Part shown: positions 22,701 to 32,825 of the stretch, piece by piece
Position numbering within the stretch: position 1 is the stretch's first letter
Layout of the letters: each line of letters begins with the position of its first letter
From: Corynespora cassiicola
Lineage: Eukaryota > Ascomycota > Dothideomycetes > Pleosporales > Corynesporascaceae
Direction: 5' to 3'
Assembly: GCA_022059125.1 (NCBI GenBank)
Contig: JAEUWY010000019.1
Coordinates: 558,001 to 622,000, forward strand
DNA: 64,000 nt
The notes under the pieces: generated by a model
Seen by the model: the letters and a program-made list of their open reading frames with translations, nothing else
Told to the model about the DNA's origin: nothing
Databases searched by the model: none
Translations under genes and position numbers: made by a program

Positions 22701-22983
22701 CGGTGCGTTGCGGAGGGCGGGCGGGCGAGTGCTCTCGCGACGACAGCGGTGAGTTTGTGGCCGAGGGCTCGCCGGACAGGTTGAGCGAGCGGGCGCCGTT
22801 GAGCGAGTGGTGGCGCATGGGCGCGGTGGACGAGTCGTCGGGGTCTCTGGAGCGGGAGTGGAGGGCAGTCGGGGTGGTGGAGGAGCTGGTGGAGGTTGAT
22901 GCAGGCTCAGCAGACTGGGCTTGGCCCGTGAGGGAGCGAAAGGAGGGCTCGCTGGGATCGGTCGGGTCGGGCATGTCGGGCAT
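19779..22983 (-). CDS. VAC7: Vacuolar segregation protein Vac7
   Basis: Three exons, 22983-22103, 21957-21530 and 21289-19779, give 939 aa. Vac7 is a vacuolar membrane protein that activates the Fab1 PI3P 5-kinase complex and so controls PI(3,5)P2, vacuole size and inheritance. The long N-terminus is disordered (Ser/Pro/Arg-rich, with a poly-Ala run). Splicing intron 2 yields SGTASSKADVFEQKVASAV, the family-typical sequence, with the SSDSDATFIYESNPPD block next. A single membrane span (about residues 673-697, CLVLSILLLVVIFSSVGLVF) precedes a luminal domain containing IREIQSVIASQDEMMFDLVV and AVNPNIISVSISDMDVNIFA, the Vac7/LEA-like core. Intron 2 is 240 bp, stop-free and in frame; retention would add 80 Ser-rich residues. 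Confidence 0.9.
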
Positions 22984-24969
22984 GGCGACGGGGAGGGCTC
23001 AGAGGGCTCGGAGGCTCAGGGTGCGTGGGGGCAGTGGGCGCGGTGGGCACTGTGGGCTCCGGAGCATGCTGGGAGGGCGTCTTGAGTCGGCGGGTGTTGT
23101 TGGGCGCGGCCGCCTTGGTAGCAGTGAGGCCCGGGACACGGCGACGCAACGACAGCCTGCGGCCAGCCGAGCGAACAACAATGGCGGTCAAAATAGATGA
23201 AGCGGCCCTGCGCAGCACGCGGCGCGCACTCGTTGGCCCGCAGCGCAGCCGAGATGATTCGCCGTCGTCGCAGCAGAGGAGTGGCGCACGGCAGACGCGG
23301 GCATTTGACGTGTGCGTTGTGGGTTGCGGGTTGCGGGTTGCGGAGGGGAGGGGGAGAGTGGGAGAGCGAGGGAGTGGGGAGGAGGGCGAGGGTGGAATGG
23401 CCGGGAATGGCACAAATGGCACAAAGCACCACGCACCACGCACCACGCACACGGACGCTGCTGACGGAGCGACGGCGACGGGCAGAGGACGGTTGGCGGG
23501 CGGCAGGCTGCGGCCAGGAACAGCCGAGCGGAAGAGCCTTGAGTCCAGGCCAGCCTCGCCTCGCCTCTCGTCGCCTCTCCTCTGCTCTGCCCTCCCGCAC
23601 GCCGTTCGTCCATCTCCCGAGCCCATCTCATGTCAGCCCGGCAATCATGCACGCCGTTGGGCCTTGGGCGTTGCATGCATTGCACGTCAGCCTGCCTCTG
23701 CAGCCATGTCCGAGACAGCATGTGCTCTCCCGTGCCCTCCCGTGCCCTCCCGTGCCCTCCCGCGCGGTGCGTTGCTTCTCCCATCTCCCCATGTTTTCTT
23801 TTGTTGGCCTCGTCTGCCTCGTCTGCCTCGGCTGCCTAGCGGCCCAACCTGCGCCTGGCCCCCTCTCGCTCCTCACTGCTCCTCCTCCCAGCCGACATGA
23901 CCAGCTCAGCGCTGAGCTGGACCGCAGCCGAAGCTCGAGCGACATCATGGACAAGGAGCGACATGTGCCGAGCCCGTGATTGGAGACACGTACCAGCAAG
24001 TGTCTTGCTCGGCTACACGTCTCGAGGCCCATTTGCCATGCTTTTTGACATGGCTGATCACGCGTATAAGACGCCTTACCGTTCGACGCCATGCTTGCCC
24101 ACGACTTGCCCCTTTGGACTCTGATGCCCCTCTGCCTCCTGCCTCCTGCCTCCCGCCTGCCGTCTCGCCGTCTCGCCGTCTTGCCGTCTGCTCGTGAAGC
24201 CCTCTGTCTGCTGTCCTTGAAGCAGCCTTGCAGGTGGAATCTTGGAACTTGGGACGGAGATGCCCCTAGGCCCGAAACAGCCAGGTGGCCAAAAGAGGAA
24301 GGTGGCATTTCCTCTTAGAGCAGGGGGCGTGAATGCTGTGGCCCGGTCGGCATCGCACCTGCCTTGGTATGCTCAAGCAGCAGGAGCAAACATGGCTCCA
24401 TGGCCTCCATGCACCTACCTAGGTAGGCGTCTGCTTACACATTTCTCTTGGCTTGTGCCGCCATCGGTCCCTACATTCACCCGTCCGCTGCCAGTGACCC
24501 CTACAGACGTCAAATCTTCCATACTTGCCATGCCCTCCCCGCCTCTCAGTGCTCAACCTGCTCCCAGCACAGCACAAGGCCCCCCTGCAGGGTGGAGTGG
24601 GCATCACGTGGAGCCCGCTTTCGGACTGCCTGGACTGTCATTCCGAGCCTGATTCCGATTCCGACATGGCTCAACCGCTACCATGTCGCGCCCTACAAGG
24701 ACGCTTCGAGAACCATTCCATCTCCGCTTCCAGAAGGTGCTTGTAGATTATGGGTTTTTTCCCCCCGCCCTCGGACGGGCAGGATCAAGCGGGTGACTCA
24801 TCCGACAGTTTGCTTCATTTCTGATGAGGATGCATCGCCGCGCTAACATTGCATAAGTAATCCTGAAATCCGTCCTAGCCTTGCTTTCCACGGCAATCGT
24901 ACATTCCTCCCTCCCTGAAGCTTCAGGTCCACTCCCAAGCAACCCTAGCAATCCTCGCCAAACGCAAAC
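22984..24969. other. GC-rich intergenic region with short repeats
   Basis: Upstream regions of the divergent VAC7 and GNAT genes. It contains CACCACG repeats near 23430, CCCGTGCCCT units at about 23728-23762, GTCTGCCTC repeats near 23810, GCCTCCT repeats near 24134 and GTCTCGCC repeats near 24160. Long overlapping frames on both strands reflect GC content and low complexity; no domain is recognisable in any of them. Confidence 0.5.
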
Positions 24970-25703
24970 ATGCCCAATCCCAATCTGACCGTCTCCCTCC
25001 TCACCCCAGGCGAGGCCCCGCAATACCAGGCCATCCGCCACGAAACCTTCCGCGACACCGTGAACAAGATCCTGTACACGCGCGAGCCCTCGGAAAAGAC
25101 CCAGGCCCGCGTCGTAGCCGAGATCAAGGACGCCATCACCGACAAGGGCGTCCTCTACCTCAAGTGCGTCGACAAGGCCACGGGCGACATCATCGCCGGC
25201 GCCCGCTGGCGCTACCTGCGGCCCAAGGATCCCGAAGCCAGCCTGCGGACAGACGAGGAGCTCGACGCAGACCTCACCGTCCCGGAGCCCTTTGACGAGA
25301 GCGACCCGGGCCTGTTCCGCAGCCTGTTCACCCTGTTCCATGCGGGCAAGAGGAGGCACCTGGCGAACCGCCCGTACTACTGCTTGGACACGCTGGTCAC
25401 GCACCCGAATCACCATCGCAGGGGTGCCGGCAGCATGCTGATAGAGTGGGGCACTACCAAAGCCGACGAGGCCGGCGTCGAGTGCTATCTGGAAGCGAGT
25501 CCCATGGGGGAGCCCCTCTATGCGAAGCACGGCTTCGAGAGGCTGGAGGAAGTGGGATTGAACCTGAGGGGGCTTGGCGGAGATGTCGATGAGTTGAGGT
25601 TCATAGTAAGTCCATTCGGATCCACTCGAGGTTAAGAATCCCATGCTCAAATATCTTCCAGTACATGAGAAGGCCTGCAAAGACCCAAGGGGCTGATCAA
25701 TGA
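24970..25703 (+). CDS. GNAT-family N-acetyltransferase
   Basis: Exons 24970-25605 and 25662-25703 (56-bp intron, GTAAGT donor) give 225 aa. It has the GNAT fold pattern for acetyl-CoA-dependent transfer to an amine: the N-terminal VSLLTPGEAPQYQAIRHETF, a core strand YYCLDTLVTHPNHHRRGAGS in which the R-R-G-A-G segment is the acetyl-CoA pyrophosphate-binding loop (Q/RxxGxG/A), then ECYLEASPMGEPLYAKHGFE typical of motif B. The last exon encodes only 13 residues (YMRRPAK...), matching the usual C-terminal FIYMRRP strand of fungal members. It has no signal peptide, so it is probably cytosolic. The acceptor substrate is unknown. Confidence 0.88.
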
Positions 25704-26361
25704 GCCAAGGGGGCTGGGGACATTACGCTGAGAAGGGAGAGGGGAGTTTATGCTCATGCATATGATGATTGATCGGGCCATTACCTGTAGGATATAGTTG
25801 TTAGAACACCATTGAGGTGCCGTACTCGCAAGACGAACCCCGCGAGTTGCGTTAGTATTACTAGGGCTTTCTGAAAACCTCAGCACCTTAACAATGTCTT
25901 CTTCTTGTTGGTACAGGAGAGACTACGAGTAGCTAGTATAGATCGCTGTCACGCATAGCAAGCTGAAACTATGCATTATGCTCAGCAACATATTTCGAAT
26001 TTTAGTGTCAATATCTCTTAGTTCCTGCTTTCCCCCTCGATAGTAGGCCTCTTTGTTGCCCTTGTAATAAAAACAATGTCTAAAATAATTACTTAGCCAA
26101 TTCCTTGCACGAGGGAAATGAACAAGTAAGCCCAGGTGTATAACATAAAGCTATTAAACCAATGCTAAGTGTACTCTGCTTTATGTTATTTTAAATATTT
26201 AGATACTCTAGCTATTAAAGTGGTTCTTTTTTTTTTGGTCCTTTGCTTAGGTGCAGTGCTTTTCTCCACTTTCCACACCAAAAAAAAAGATGTAACAATC
26301 ATAAACAGTAGATCTCGACGTGATGAAAAACAAAGACAAAGCCTTGGGTGCTCTTACACAA
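25704..26361. other. AT-rich intergenic region
   Basis: 658 bp between the convergent GNAT and 2EXR-like genes. From about 25900 it is clearly AT-rich with poly-T/poly-A tracts. No coding remnant could be recognised on either strand. It may be an eroded insertion. Confidence 0.4.
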
Positions 26362-27150
26362 TCAACCCCGGGACGATCGATGTACCTTCAACCGAAACGT
26401 AGACCTCACATCCCTCTTCACATACCTGACCCGCACCTTGCCCAGGCTAGAGGTCCAATGGTCGCCCTCCCAGACCCTATCCGCCTCATCATCGTCAAAG
26501 TCCATGATCCAGTCCCACCGTATGGCATCCGAGAGCACGACGCGGGGCGGCACCATGAGCAGGCCGGGCACCGAGGGATACCCGGCGGCCTCGATGCGCG
26601 CCTCATAGGAGCGAGGCGCGTCCCACTTCTGGATGCAGATGTGGTTGGCGAGGGCGGTGAAGCGGGAGCACAGGCGGTCGAGCCAGTGGCCCACGCGGAC
26701 GACGTAGTCGACGTCGGGCGAAGGGTCGAACTCGAGCGTCAGCGTCTCGGCGGCCGGGTCCATGACGAGGTGCGTGCCCGTGCCGAGGGGGTCGACGGCC
26801 ACCATGCCGTTGACGCCGCCCTGGCGCGCGAGCAGGCAGAGGCATACCTCTCGAAGGGCGTGGCTCGCGGCAAAGAGGCTGGGGAGCGGGGGCGCAACGT
26901 GCGTGATGCGCTGGTGGTCGGGGTAGAGGGTCAGGGTCGTTCGCGGGTTCTCCATCTCATCGTCGTCTTCTTGCTCATCATCTGCATCTTGCTCCTCATA
27001 TCTGGCATGCCTTTGGCTCCTCTTGAGACGCAAGGCCGGCGAAGACTGCTTCTTGGGTTCATTGAAGACGGAGATCAGAGCGTATTCGCATATGTAGGTT
27101 TGGAGTTCGATGGGCAGATCGATGAATTTGGGAAAGGCTGTAGTGGGCAT
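26362..27150 (-). CDS. 2EXR/F-box-like domain protein, function unknown
   Basis: A single-exon frame of 262 aa from the ATG at 27150. The N-terminus FPKFIDLPIELQTYICEYAL matches the 2EXR-type pattern common in filamentous ascomycetes (FxxFxxLPxELRxxIWxxAL), an F-box-like helical motif. An acidic low-complexity stretch (DADDEQEDDDEMEN) follows at about residue 60, then a mixed domain with HWLDRLCSRF and RVVLSDAIRWDWIMDFDDDE. The proteins in this expanded family are mostly uncharacterised. Upstream codons extend the frame to 27162 only through a TTG, so I use the ATG. Confidence 0.75.
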   Translation of the reverse strand: MPTTAFPKFIDLPIELQTYICEYALISVFNEPKKQSSPALRLKRSQRHARYEEQDADDEQEDDDEMENPRTTLTLYPDHQRITHVAPPLPSLFAASHALREVCLCLLARQGGVNGMVAVDPLGTGTHLVMDPAAETLTLEFDPSPDVDYVVRVGHWLDRLCSRFTALANHICIQKWDAPRSYEARIEAAGYPSVPGLLMVPPRVVLSDAIRWDWIMDFDDDEADRVWEGDHWTSSLGKVRVRYVKRDVRSTFRLKVHRSSRG

Positions 27151-27979
27151 TCTCTTTGCCAAGAAGCATCAACATGGAAGGAGGAGGGCTGTCGGTGGGT
27201 ATTGGAATGGGAGGATGTGGGTGGAGGAATGAGCTCGCAAGAATATATAGAAATGGCGGAGCAAGGATACATCGCGGGTGTATACCCAACACTATCAATA
27301 TGCTGTCACACATCTCGACAGGCCGACAGTTTCGGATGCATGCTCAGAGCATAGGTCAATCAAGGCCAACAACAAACACTTTTATGCATGGTTCCGCCGG
27401 GCCCGCCGATGATGTTCATGGTGTCGAGTTGTCTGCGCCATACCTCAGCCGGGAGTCTAAAAAGTGACAATCCAATCATCACAAATGCCGAGATGCAACT
27501 GCCTCCGTCTACTATTCGACGAGGTTTCTACAAAACACCGCACCTGCACAGTCGTCTATTCATCGCTGTAGATCTTGTTCAAATGCCAATGGTGTAGGAA
27601 GTCTGGTGAATCCCTATATTTGGGGATTTGTATTGCAGTTCCGAGAGGAATCAGGGTGGAGCTGACCAGACGCTCGACCACGATGAGATTTCGGCCGCTT
27701 TCGTCCAGTAAAGTTGGAACCCTGGCCATATGTGTCTATGACGCACGCAACCGTAGGATCTGGCGCTATCGTTTTAGCTACCCGCTCCGATATTGAGGGA
27801 AAAAGCAGTACTCAAATCTCGCCCAGTCGGGCGAATATTCATTGGGCTGCCAAAAGACCTCGGTCCCAGGATAGCCATGCATTGGAGGTCTGCAAACGAA
27901 GTTGGGACTCTATATTTCCAACAATACTGTACACGTGTTCATAGGAACGTCCTACAGTACCCATCAACGTGACCCGCCA
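27151..27979. other. Intergenic, nothing recognised
   Basis: 829 bp between two minus-strand genes: upstream region of the 2EXR-like gene and downstream region of the RNA helicase gene. No RNA gene or coding remnant is seen. Confidence 0.4.
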
Positions 27980-30900
27980 TTATTTAGCCTTGGCGCCGCC
28001 CCGTTCTCGTACCCTTTCGTCTCTCTCATGTTTCTCCTCGAAGATTCTGTAGAACATCCCTAGCCATTCCTTCTCCCTGCCACTCAACTGTCGGCCTGGG
28101 CTCTTCCAACTGGCCGCGAGTATCTCCTTGACTCGGCGTCGGATAACCTTCAAAGCGACCGCAGCTCTCCAATCTTTGACGGCAAAGCGGAGAGCATTGC
28201 CCGGGAGACTGATGACTCCAGCGTGCAATTTAAAGTCCATGTCTGCACCAACCATTAACACCATTGGAAGTGGATGTACAATGGACGTGGAGTGTGCATT
28301 GTAGAATTTGCTGGAGGATTGCATGATGTGGTAGTAGGACAGAAATCTCGCCGTTGACGGGTTGATAGACGAAGCTTTGTTGACCGAGGTTGGCGCGAGA
28401 CTGACGGTTTGGTTGTTGGCAATGTTGCGCCAGCCCTTGCCATCCCGTACCAAAATTTTAGGGTAGAGAGCGGTTGCTATCACCGAGTTGACTAGAATGT
28501 CGTTATCGGTGTATACGTCGTATTGGGGAGGAACGGTGATAAATGTCCGATGGCGAGTAGTTCCGCGGTATCGGCTCAGTGTGCGACGCTCTTCTGGCGA
28601 CATCTGGATGAAGCCTGCCTCAACCAGCGAGGAGAGAAGCTGAGATTTGAGATCCTCAATTGCACCGAGGTTCTGAGAGCTAAGAAAATTCTTGTGGCAG
28701 AATTGCATCTCAGAGCGGCCCGGAGTGTTACAGGTAACTTTCCACGATCTATAGGCGTTATAGGCAGTCAAGAGATCAGAGTCGCCCTTCTTAAAGGCAA
28801 ATCTAGCCGAATCCGCACGCTGCTTGGCGCCAAAAGGGGTGACAAAGATCGATTTCGAGGTTAAAATGGCCGCCACAGTGATGGCAACATCGACACAACC
28901 AAACAAACTCGCAAGAAGCACCAGTTTGCCAAGATGGGCATCGAGAGGAAGCTTGGCAATTTGACGGCCCAACGACGTAAGCTCCTCGTTGACCGTCAAG
29001 GCATCGACCTCGATCAAGGCGTCAATTGCCCGCCTAATATTTCGCGAAGACGGTGGGTCAAGGGCCTCAGACAAAGTCTTCTCAATGTCGCCAAGTTTGC
29101 ATATCTTGGTACGCATAACAAGTTCTTGAAGTGACAGCCGAAGCATTTCGGGTGTTTGTTGCTCTGCCATGAGATTGTCGTGGCGGTGTTTAGTGAACAA
29201 GTGGAAGCATAGACCCTCTTGAACACGCCCAGCACGTCCTCGGCGTTGTTTTGCATTCGCACGTGAGATGAATGACTGAGTTAGGCGCGAAAGTTGTCTT
29301 CGTTCATCAAAACGCATCTCCTTGTGCTTGCCAGTATCAATGACGCATGTAATGTCGGGAATCGTTACGCCTGTTTCGGCGATGTTTGTCGCGAGCACAA
29401 TTTTTCTTACGCCCGACGGTGGAAACAAAAATGCGGCTTGCTGTTCCTCGCTCGAGATTGTGGAATGTAGAGGATAGATGAGCCAGTCCTTGTCGAACGA
29501 AGGATGTGTGGTGAGCATATCGTTCAGCTGACGGATTTCTGCAATTCCTGGCAGAAAGACCAACACAGCGCTGCTATACCGACTGAGATGAGGACTGTAG
29601 GCTACCGACTCCAACAGCCGCACGATGAGCTCATAGTCGATAGCATACTCATCATAACCGGACAAAACATTGCGTGTTATCGAGCTGTATCCAGGAAGTT
29701 TACTTGGGATCCCAGACTTCTCCCTACCGCCCTGGTCTTCATCCTCGCTCGTTTCCTCATCGTTGAACCTTTCTTCCTGGGAGGCGGAGTATTGAGTAAG
29801 TTCGATGGCGTCCTCAAGAAACTTCGTTTCCACAGGAAAAGTCCGGCCTGGGACCGTGAGCACAGGTGCATTGTTAAGATATCTCGAGAATCGGTCTGCA
29901 TCTACGGTCGCACTCATCAAGATGACCTTGAGCTCAGGACGCTGAACCATCAAAGATCGCAGGATGATGAGTAGAAAATCTGTGTCGATGCTCCGTTCAT
30001 GGACTTCGTCAATGATCAGATGGCTGACCTCTTCTAGTCTATTTGATGACTCGAGCATTCGCAAGACTACCCCAACTGTCGCATACACGAGTCTGGTTTG
30101 AGACGACATTTTGCTCTCAAGCCGAATTGCGTATCCAACAAGTGATCTCATGGTCCCCAGGTCCTTGGGACCTTCCCCCAACTCTTCGCTTACGCGTCGA
30201 GCCAATGATATGGCAGAAATACGACGAGGTTCGGTGCAATATACTTTGGCGGGCCGGCCCTGGGAAAGTTCGTGCTCCAGGATGAAGGAAGGGATTTGAG
30301 TACTCTTCCCGCAACCGGTCTCACCACATATGATGGTTACTTGGTTGTTGTCGATAGTAGACAGGATGGACTGGCGGAATCCAAACACGGGAAGGTTGGC
30401 TCTGCCAGAGAGCATGTGTTGGTATGAGGCCGTCAAGGACTTGAGGTCCCACATTTCCTTCAGGCCGTCCACCACTCTGGGAGTGCTCCGACCCGAGTTC
30501 GTCGCACTTGAGTTGGTCGCTGCCTGACTTCTCATCTTGAATCGGCTGGTCAAGACTACGCCATCGGACTCCTCGCTTTCCACTTGTTCTTGGATCAGCG
30601 ACCGCAGATGCTTTACAGCATCGCGGTCAAGGGCGTCAATACGATCTTTGCGGTAGTCCAAGTACTCTCGGTACAGATCTCGCCAGTTCGGCGGCAGCCG
30701 CAAGTACAACTTGTCTTCTTTGGAGGAAGCCACAAACATGGAGAACAATGCCACGGTAGATATGAAGTTCTCACTCTGCTCTACCGAGGTGGTTGCAATT
30801 GTCTTCGCCTCAAGAGTGATCTGCGACCCATGAGCTGTACAGGCAACACCAACAATGTCTTCATCATAATCCATGTCCTGGGGCCTAGACCATGATATGG

Positions 30901-32416
30901 TCAAAGAGTGTCGACACGAATAAGTGGTGGAAGAAACCAGCTTGTATGAAACGCGCACACCGGGATCTCGGGAGCGAACCGCCTCTTCCAAAAGCTTGCG
31001 TGGCGAAAGGCCACTCTGTTTGCCAAAGTCACGCAGGGAAATATTTTGTGCTTCTCCACCCTGACTGGGGGGTTGAATCGCGGAGGTCTCCTCGGGGATA
31101 GCAGAAAACATGTCTCCCAATAATGCGGCATCCTCTTCCAGATCGTCATCTTCGATGTGCACTGGAGAGGCTGATTTTGCAGGCGAAACTTGATTGACTA
31201 CCGGCCTTTCAGGCGGCCTCTCGTTTCGGGATATTGCAGAAGTGCTCGTGTTCCTTTCAGCGGCCTTCGCTTGTGCAATTTCATTCCGTGCAGCAGGCCA
31301 CTGGGCTTCAGCCTCGTTCTGGTCGAACAGTGCATCTGCCTCTAGCTGCTGGAGCTGGGAAAGGAGTTTCTTAACGGCCGCGGACTGTTTCGCCGGGGGT
31401 TTGACCCCTCGACTCTTTTGCCCCCTTTTCAGTCTCTGTTGCTTAGAGTCTGCCGCCTCGGGGTCCATTTGGAAGAGTTTTCCTTTGATTTTAAGATATG
31501 CAGGTACAAGTTGGTCGGGCTCCAAATCGCTTTCCAAATCGCTCACAGCCACATCGCTGTGGTCCGACTCGGCCGGAGTCACGATACCAGTGGTGTTCTT
31601 GTTTGATGTTGGAGTGGCAGAAGACTCGCCATCCGAGCTCTTTTGACCGGGGGAGTCGATACTTAGGGTGGCAGGCAACGGTGTTCCAGGCCGTGATGTG
31701 CTGGGAGAATCGGGAGCCGCACGTCTAGATTTCGACTCTTCATAGGAGAAAGTGTGGCCATGGCACTGATCCAAGGCTAGCCATTCCAGTGCTTCTCGAA
31801 AGCCCCACAGAGTCGAATTGGGCTCAACGTTGACAGCATTAGCACATAGCCATTTCAGAACAGGCTGAATGTGGTCATAGGAGAAGCCTAGATCCCGCAA
31901 AGTGAGGTCCAAGGTCCATAATCTGGACATGGCATCTTCTTCGGACAGGATTTTCAAAAGTGGCTGCTGTCCCTGACGGCGATTGGAGTCATTCGACTCA
32001 GCTTGGGCCAGCGAGATGACGCTGTCCAAAATCTCGGGCGAGAGCCATTCGTGGACTATCATGGACGGCACTTGTCCACGGAGAACTCTACGTTCGGTCT
32101 GGAACTTCAGGACCTGCCTTCGAGATTCGCGCCGGGCCTTGGAAGCGTGCTTTTCGACCAACAATTGCAGCTCGTCGCGCTCCAGTTGGGCCTCGAGTTC
32201 CTCCGGCGTGGGGTCGAGGGGCTTCTGAGGTGGGTGGGAATCCGGAAGAGGTGACTGGCTGGAAGGCAATGTAAGGGGAGCATCCTTTTCAGAGGGGTTT
32301 ACGGGGGGTTCGATAGATGCAGGCTTCTCCAGCTTCGGCTTGCTGGCAACCGAAGTTGTCGCAAAGCCACGTGCAGGGTTGCCGGCAGACTTCTTCTTCT
32401 TCTTGTTGGGGGCCAT
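27980..32416 (-). CDS. DEAH/RHA-type RNA helicase (DHX29/YLR419W-like)
   Basis: A single exon of 1478 aa from the ATG at 32416 (MAPNKKKKKSAGNPARGFAT). The frame extends 30 codons further upstream, but that part lacks an ATG and the Lys-rich start is typical. It is an SF2 helicase of the DEAH/RHA group. Walker A is GETGCGKSTQIPSF near residue 698, the motif II variant is DEVH near residue 801 (not DEAH), motif III is SAT, then ATNIAETGVTIPDITCVIDT and QRRGRAGR near residue 1053. The helicase-associated and OB-fold domains complete the C-terminus. The long N-terminus has a helical region (LTLRDLGFSYDHIQPVLKWL) resembling the UBA-like part of DHX29/DHX57 relatives. DHX29 promotes scanning on structured 5' UTRs; a translation role here is inferred. 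It is head to head with GCN1. Confidence 0.88.
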   Translation of the reverse strand: MAPNKKKKKSAGNPARGFATTSVASKPKLEKPASIEPPVNPSEKDAPLTLPSSQSPLPDSHPPQKPLDPTPEELEAQLERDELQLLVEKHASKARRESRRQVLKFQTERRVLRGQVPSMIVHEWLSPEILDSVISLAQAESNDSNRRQGQQPLLKILSEEDAMSRLWTLDLTLRDLGFSYDHIQPVLKWLCANAVNVEPNSTLWGFREALEWLALDQCHGHTFSYEESKSRRAAPDSPSTSRPGTPLPATLSIDSPGQKSSDGESSATPTSNKNTTGIVTPAESDHSDVAVSDLESDLEPDQLVPAYLKIKGKLFQMDPEAADSKQQRLKRGQKSRGVKPPAKQSAAVKKLLSQLQQLEADALFDQNEAEAQWPAARNEIAQAKAAERNTSTSAISRNERPPERPVVNQVSPAKSASPVHIEDDDLEEDAALLGDMFSAIPEETSAIQPPSQGGEAQNISLRDFGKQSGLSPRKLLEEAVRSRDPGVRVSYKLVSSTTYSCRHSLTISWSRPQDMDYDEDIVGVACTAHGSQITLEAKTIATTSVEQSENFISTVALFSMFVASSKEDKLYLRLPPNWRDLYREYLDYRKDRIDALDRDAVKHLRSLIQEQVESEESDGVVLTSRFKMRSQAATNSSATNSGRSTPRVVDGLKEMWDLKSLTASYQHMLSGRANLPVFGFRQSILSTIDNNQVTIICGETGCGKSTQIPSFILEHELSQGRPAKVYCTEPRRISAISLARRVSEELGEGPKDLGTMRSLVGYAIRLESKMSSQTRLVYATVGVVLRMLESSNRLEEVSHLIIDEVHERSIDTDFLLIILRSLMVQRPELKVILMSATVDADRFSRYLNNAPVLTVPGRTFPVETKFLEDAIELTQYSASQEERFNDEETSEDEDQGGREKSGIPSKLPGYSSITRNVLSGYDEYAIDYELIVRLLESVAYSPHLSRYSSAVLVFLPGIAEIRQLNDMLTTHPSFDKDWLIYPLHSTISSEEQQAAFLFPPSGVRKIVLATNIAETGVTIPDITCVIDTGKHKEMRFDERRQLSRLTQSFISRANAKQRRGRAGRVQEGLCFHLFTKHRHDNLMAEQQTPEMLRLSLQELVMRTKICKLGDIEKTLSEALDPPSSRNIRRAIDALIEVDALTVNEELTSLGRQIAKLPLDAHLGKLVLLASLFGCVDVAITVAAILTSKSIFVTPFGAKQRADSARFAFKKGDSDLLTAYNAYRSWKVTCNTPGRSEMQFCHKNFLSSQNLGAIEDLKSQLLSSLVEAGFIQMSPEERRTLSRYRGTTRHRTFITVPPQYDVYTDNDILVNSVIATALYPKILVRDGKGWRNIANNQTVSLAPTSVNKASSINPSTARFLSYYHIMQSSSKFYNAHSTSIVHPLPMVLMVGADMDFKLHAGVISLPGNALRFAVKDWRAAVALKVIRRRVKEILAASWKSPGRQLSGREKEWLGMFYRIFEEKHERDERVRERGGAKAK

Positions 32417-32802
32417 GGCCAATCGACTCCACGCAGAGCGGGCCAAGAGGGGCAATGGCGAGAGGACAGCGGTAGCTATCAGGCGGGCTTCGGTATGGAA
32501 TACCACGGGGCTTGATCCTTGGCCAGATCAAGATTGAGATAGCCAGAGCTGTTGCTCGGACGCATGTAGGGCGCACTTGGCTGCGGGCGGGATTTGTCTG
32601 CGGGGGGAGGGCGGCGGGACATGGGCAACGGGGAGTGGAGGGCTTCCATGCACCGTGAGTCGAAATCTTGGCACACGTCGGCAAAAGATTCCTCCGCTGT
32701 TTACGGCCTCAATTTTCAGAAAGCTGTCCAACACCCCGCCAGCCCCGCCAACCCTCCGCCAATCCCACCCGCACAACCCCCGCCCTCACATGGACCACAA
32801 AA
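32417..32802. promoter_or_regulatory. Bidirectional promoter, RNA helicase / GCN1
   Basis: 386 bp separate the two divergent start codons, so both transcripts must start within or close to this segment. No TATA box is evident. It contains the start of a short uORF (32790) that overlaps the GCN1 start. Confidence 0.6.
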
Positions 32803-32825
32803 ATGGCCGTGGATGGGGCGACTAA
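32790..32825 (+). promoter_or_regulatory. uORF overlapping the GCN1 start codon
   Basis: An ATG at 32790 opens an 11-codon frame (MDHKNGRGWGD) that ends at TAA 32823-32825, in a different frame from GCN1 whose ATG is at 32803. The uORF ATG has C at -3 (weak). The GCN1 ATG has A at -3 and G at +4 (strong), so leaky scanning would be expected. It is relevant only if transcription starts upstream of 32790. Confidence 0.5.

Noticed and set aside
22984..23979. Several frames of 200-290 aa on both strands upstream of VAC7
   Set aside because: They overlap each other, are caused by high GC content and short repeats, and none matches a family.
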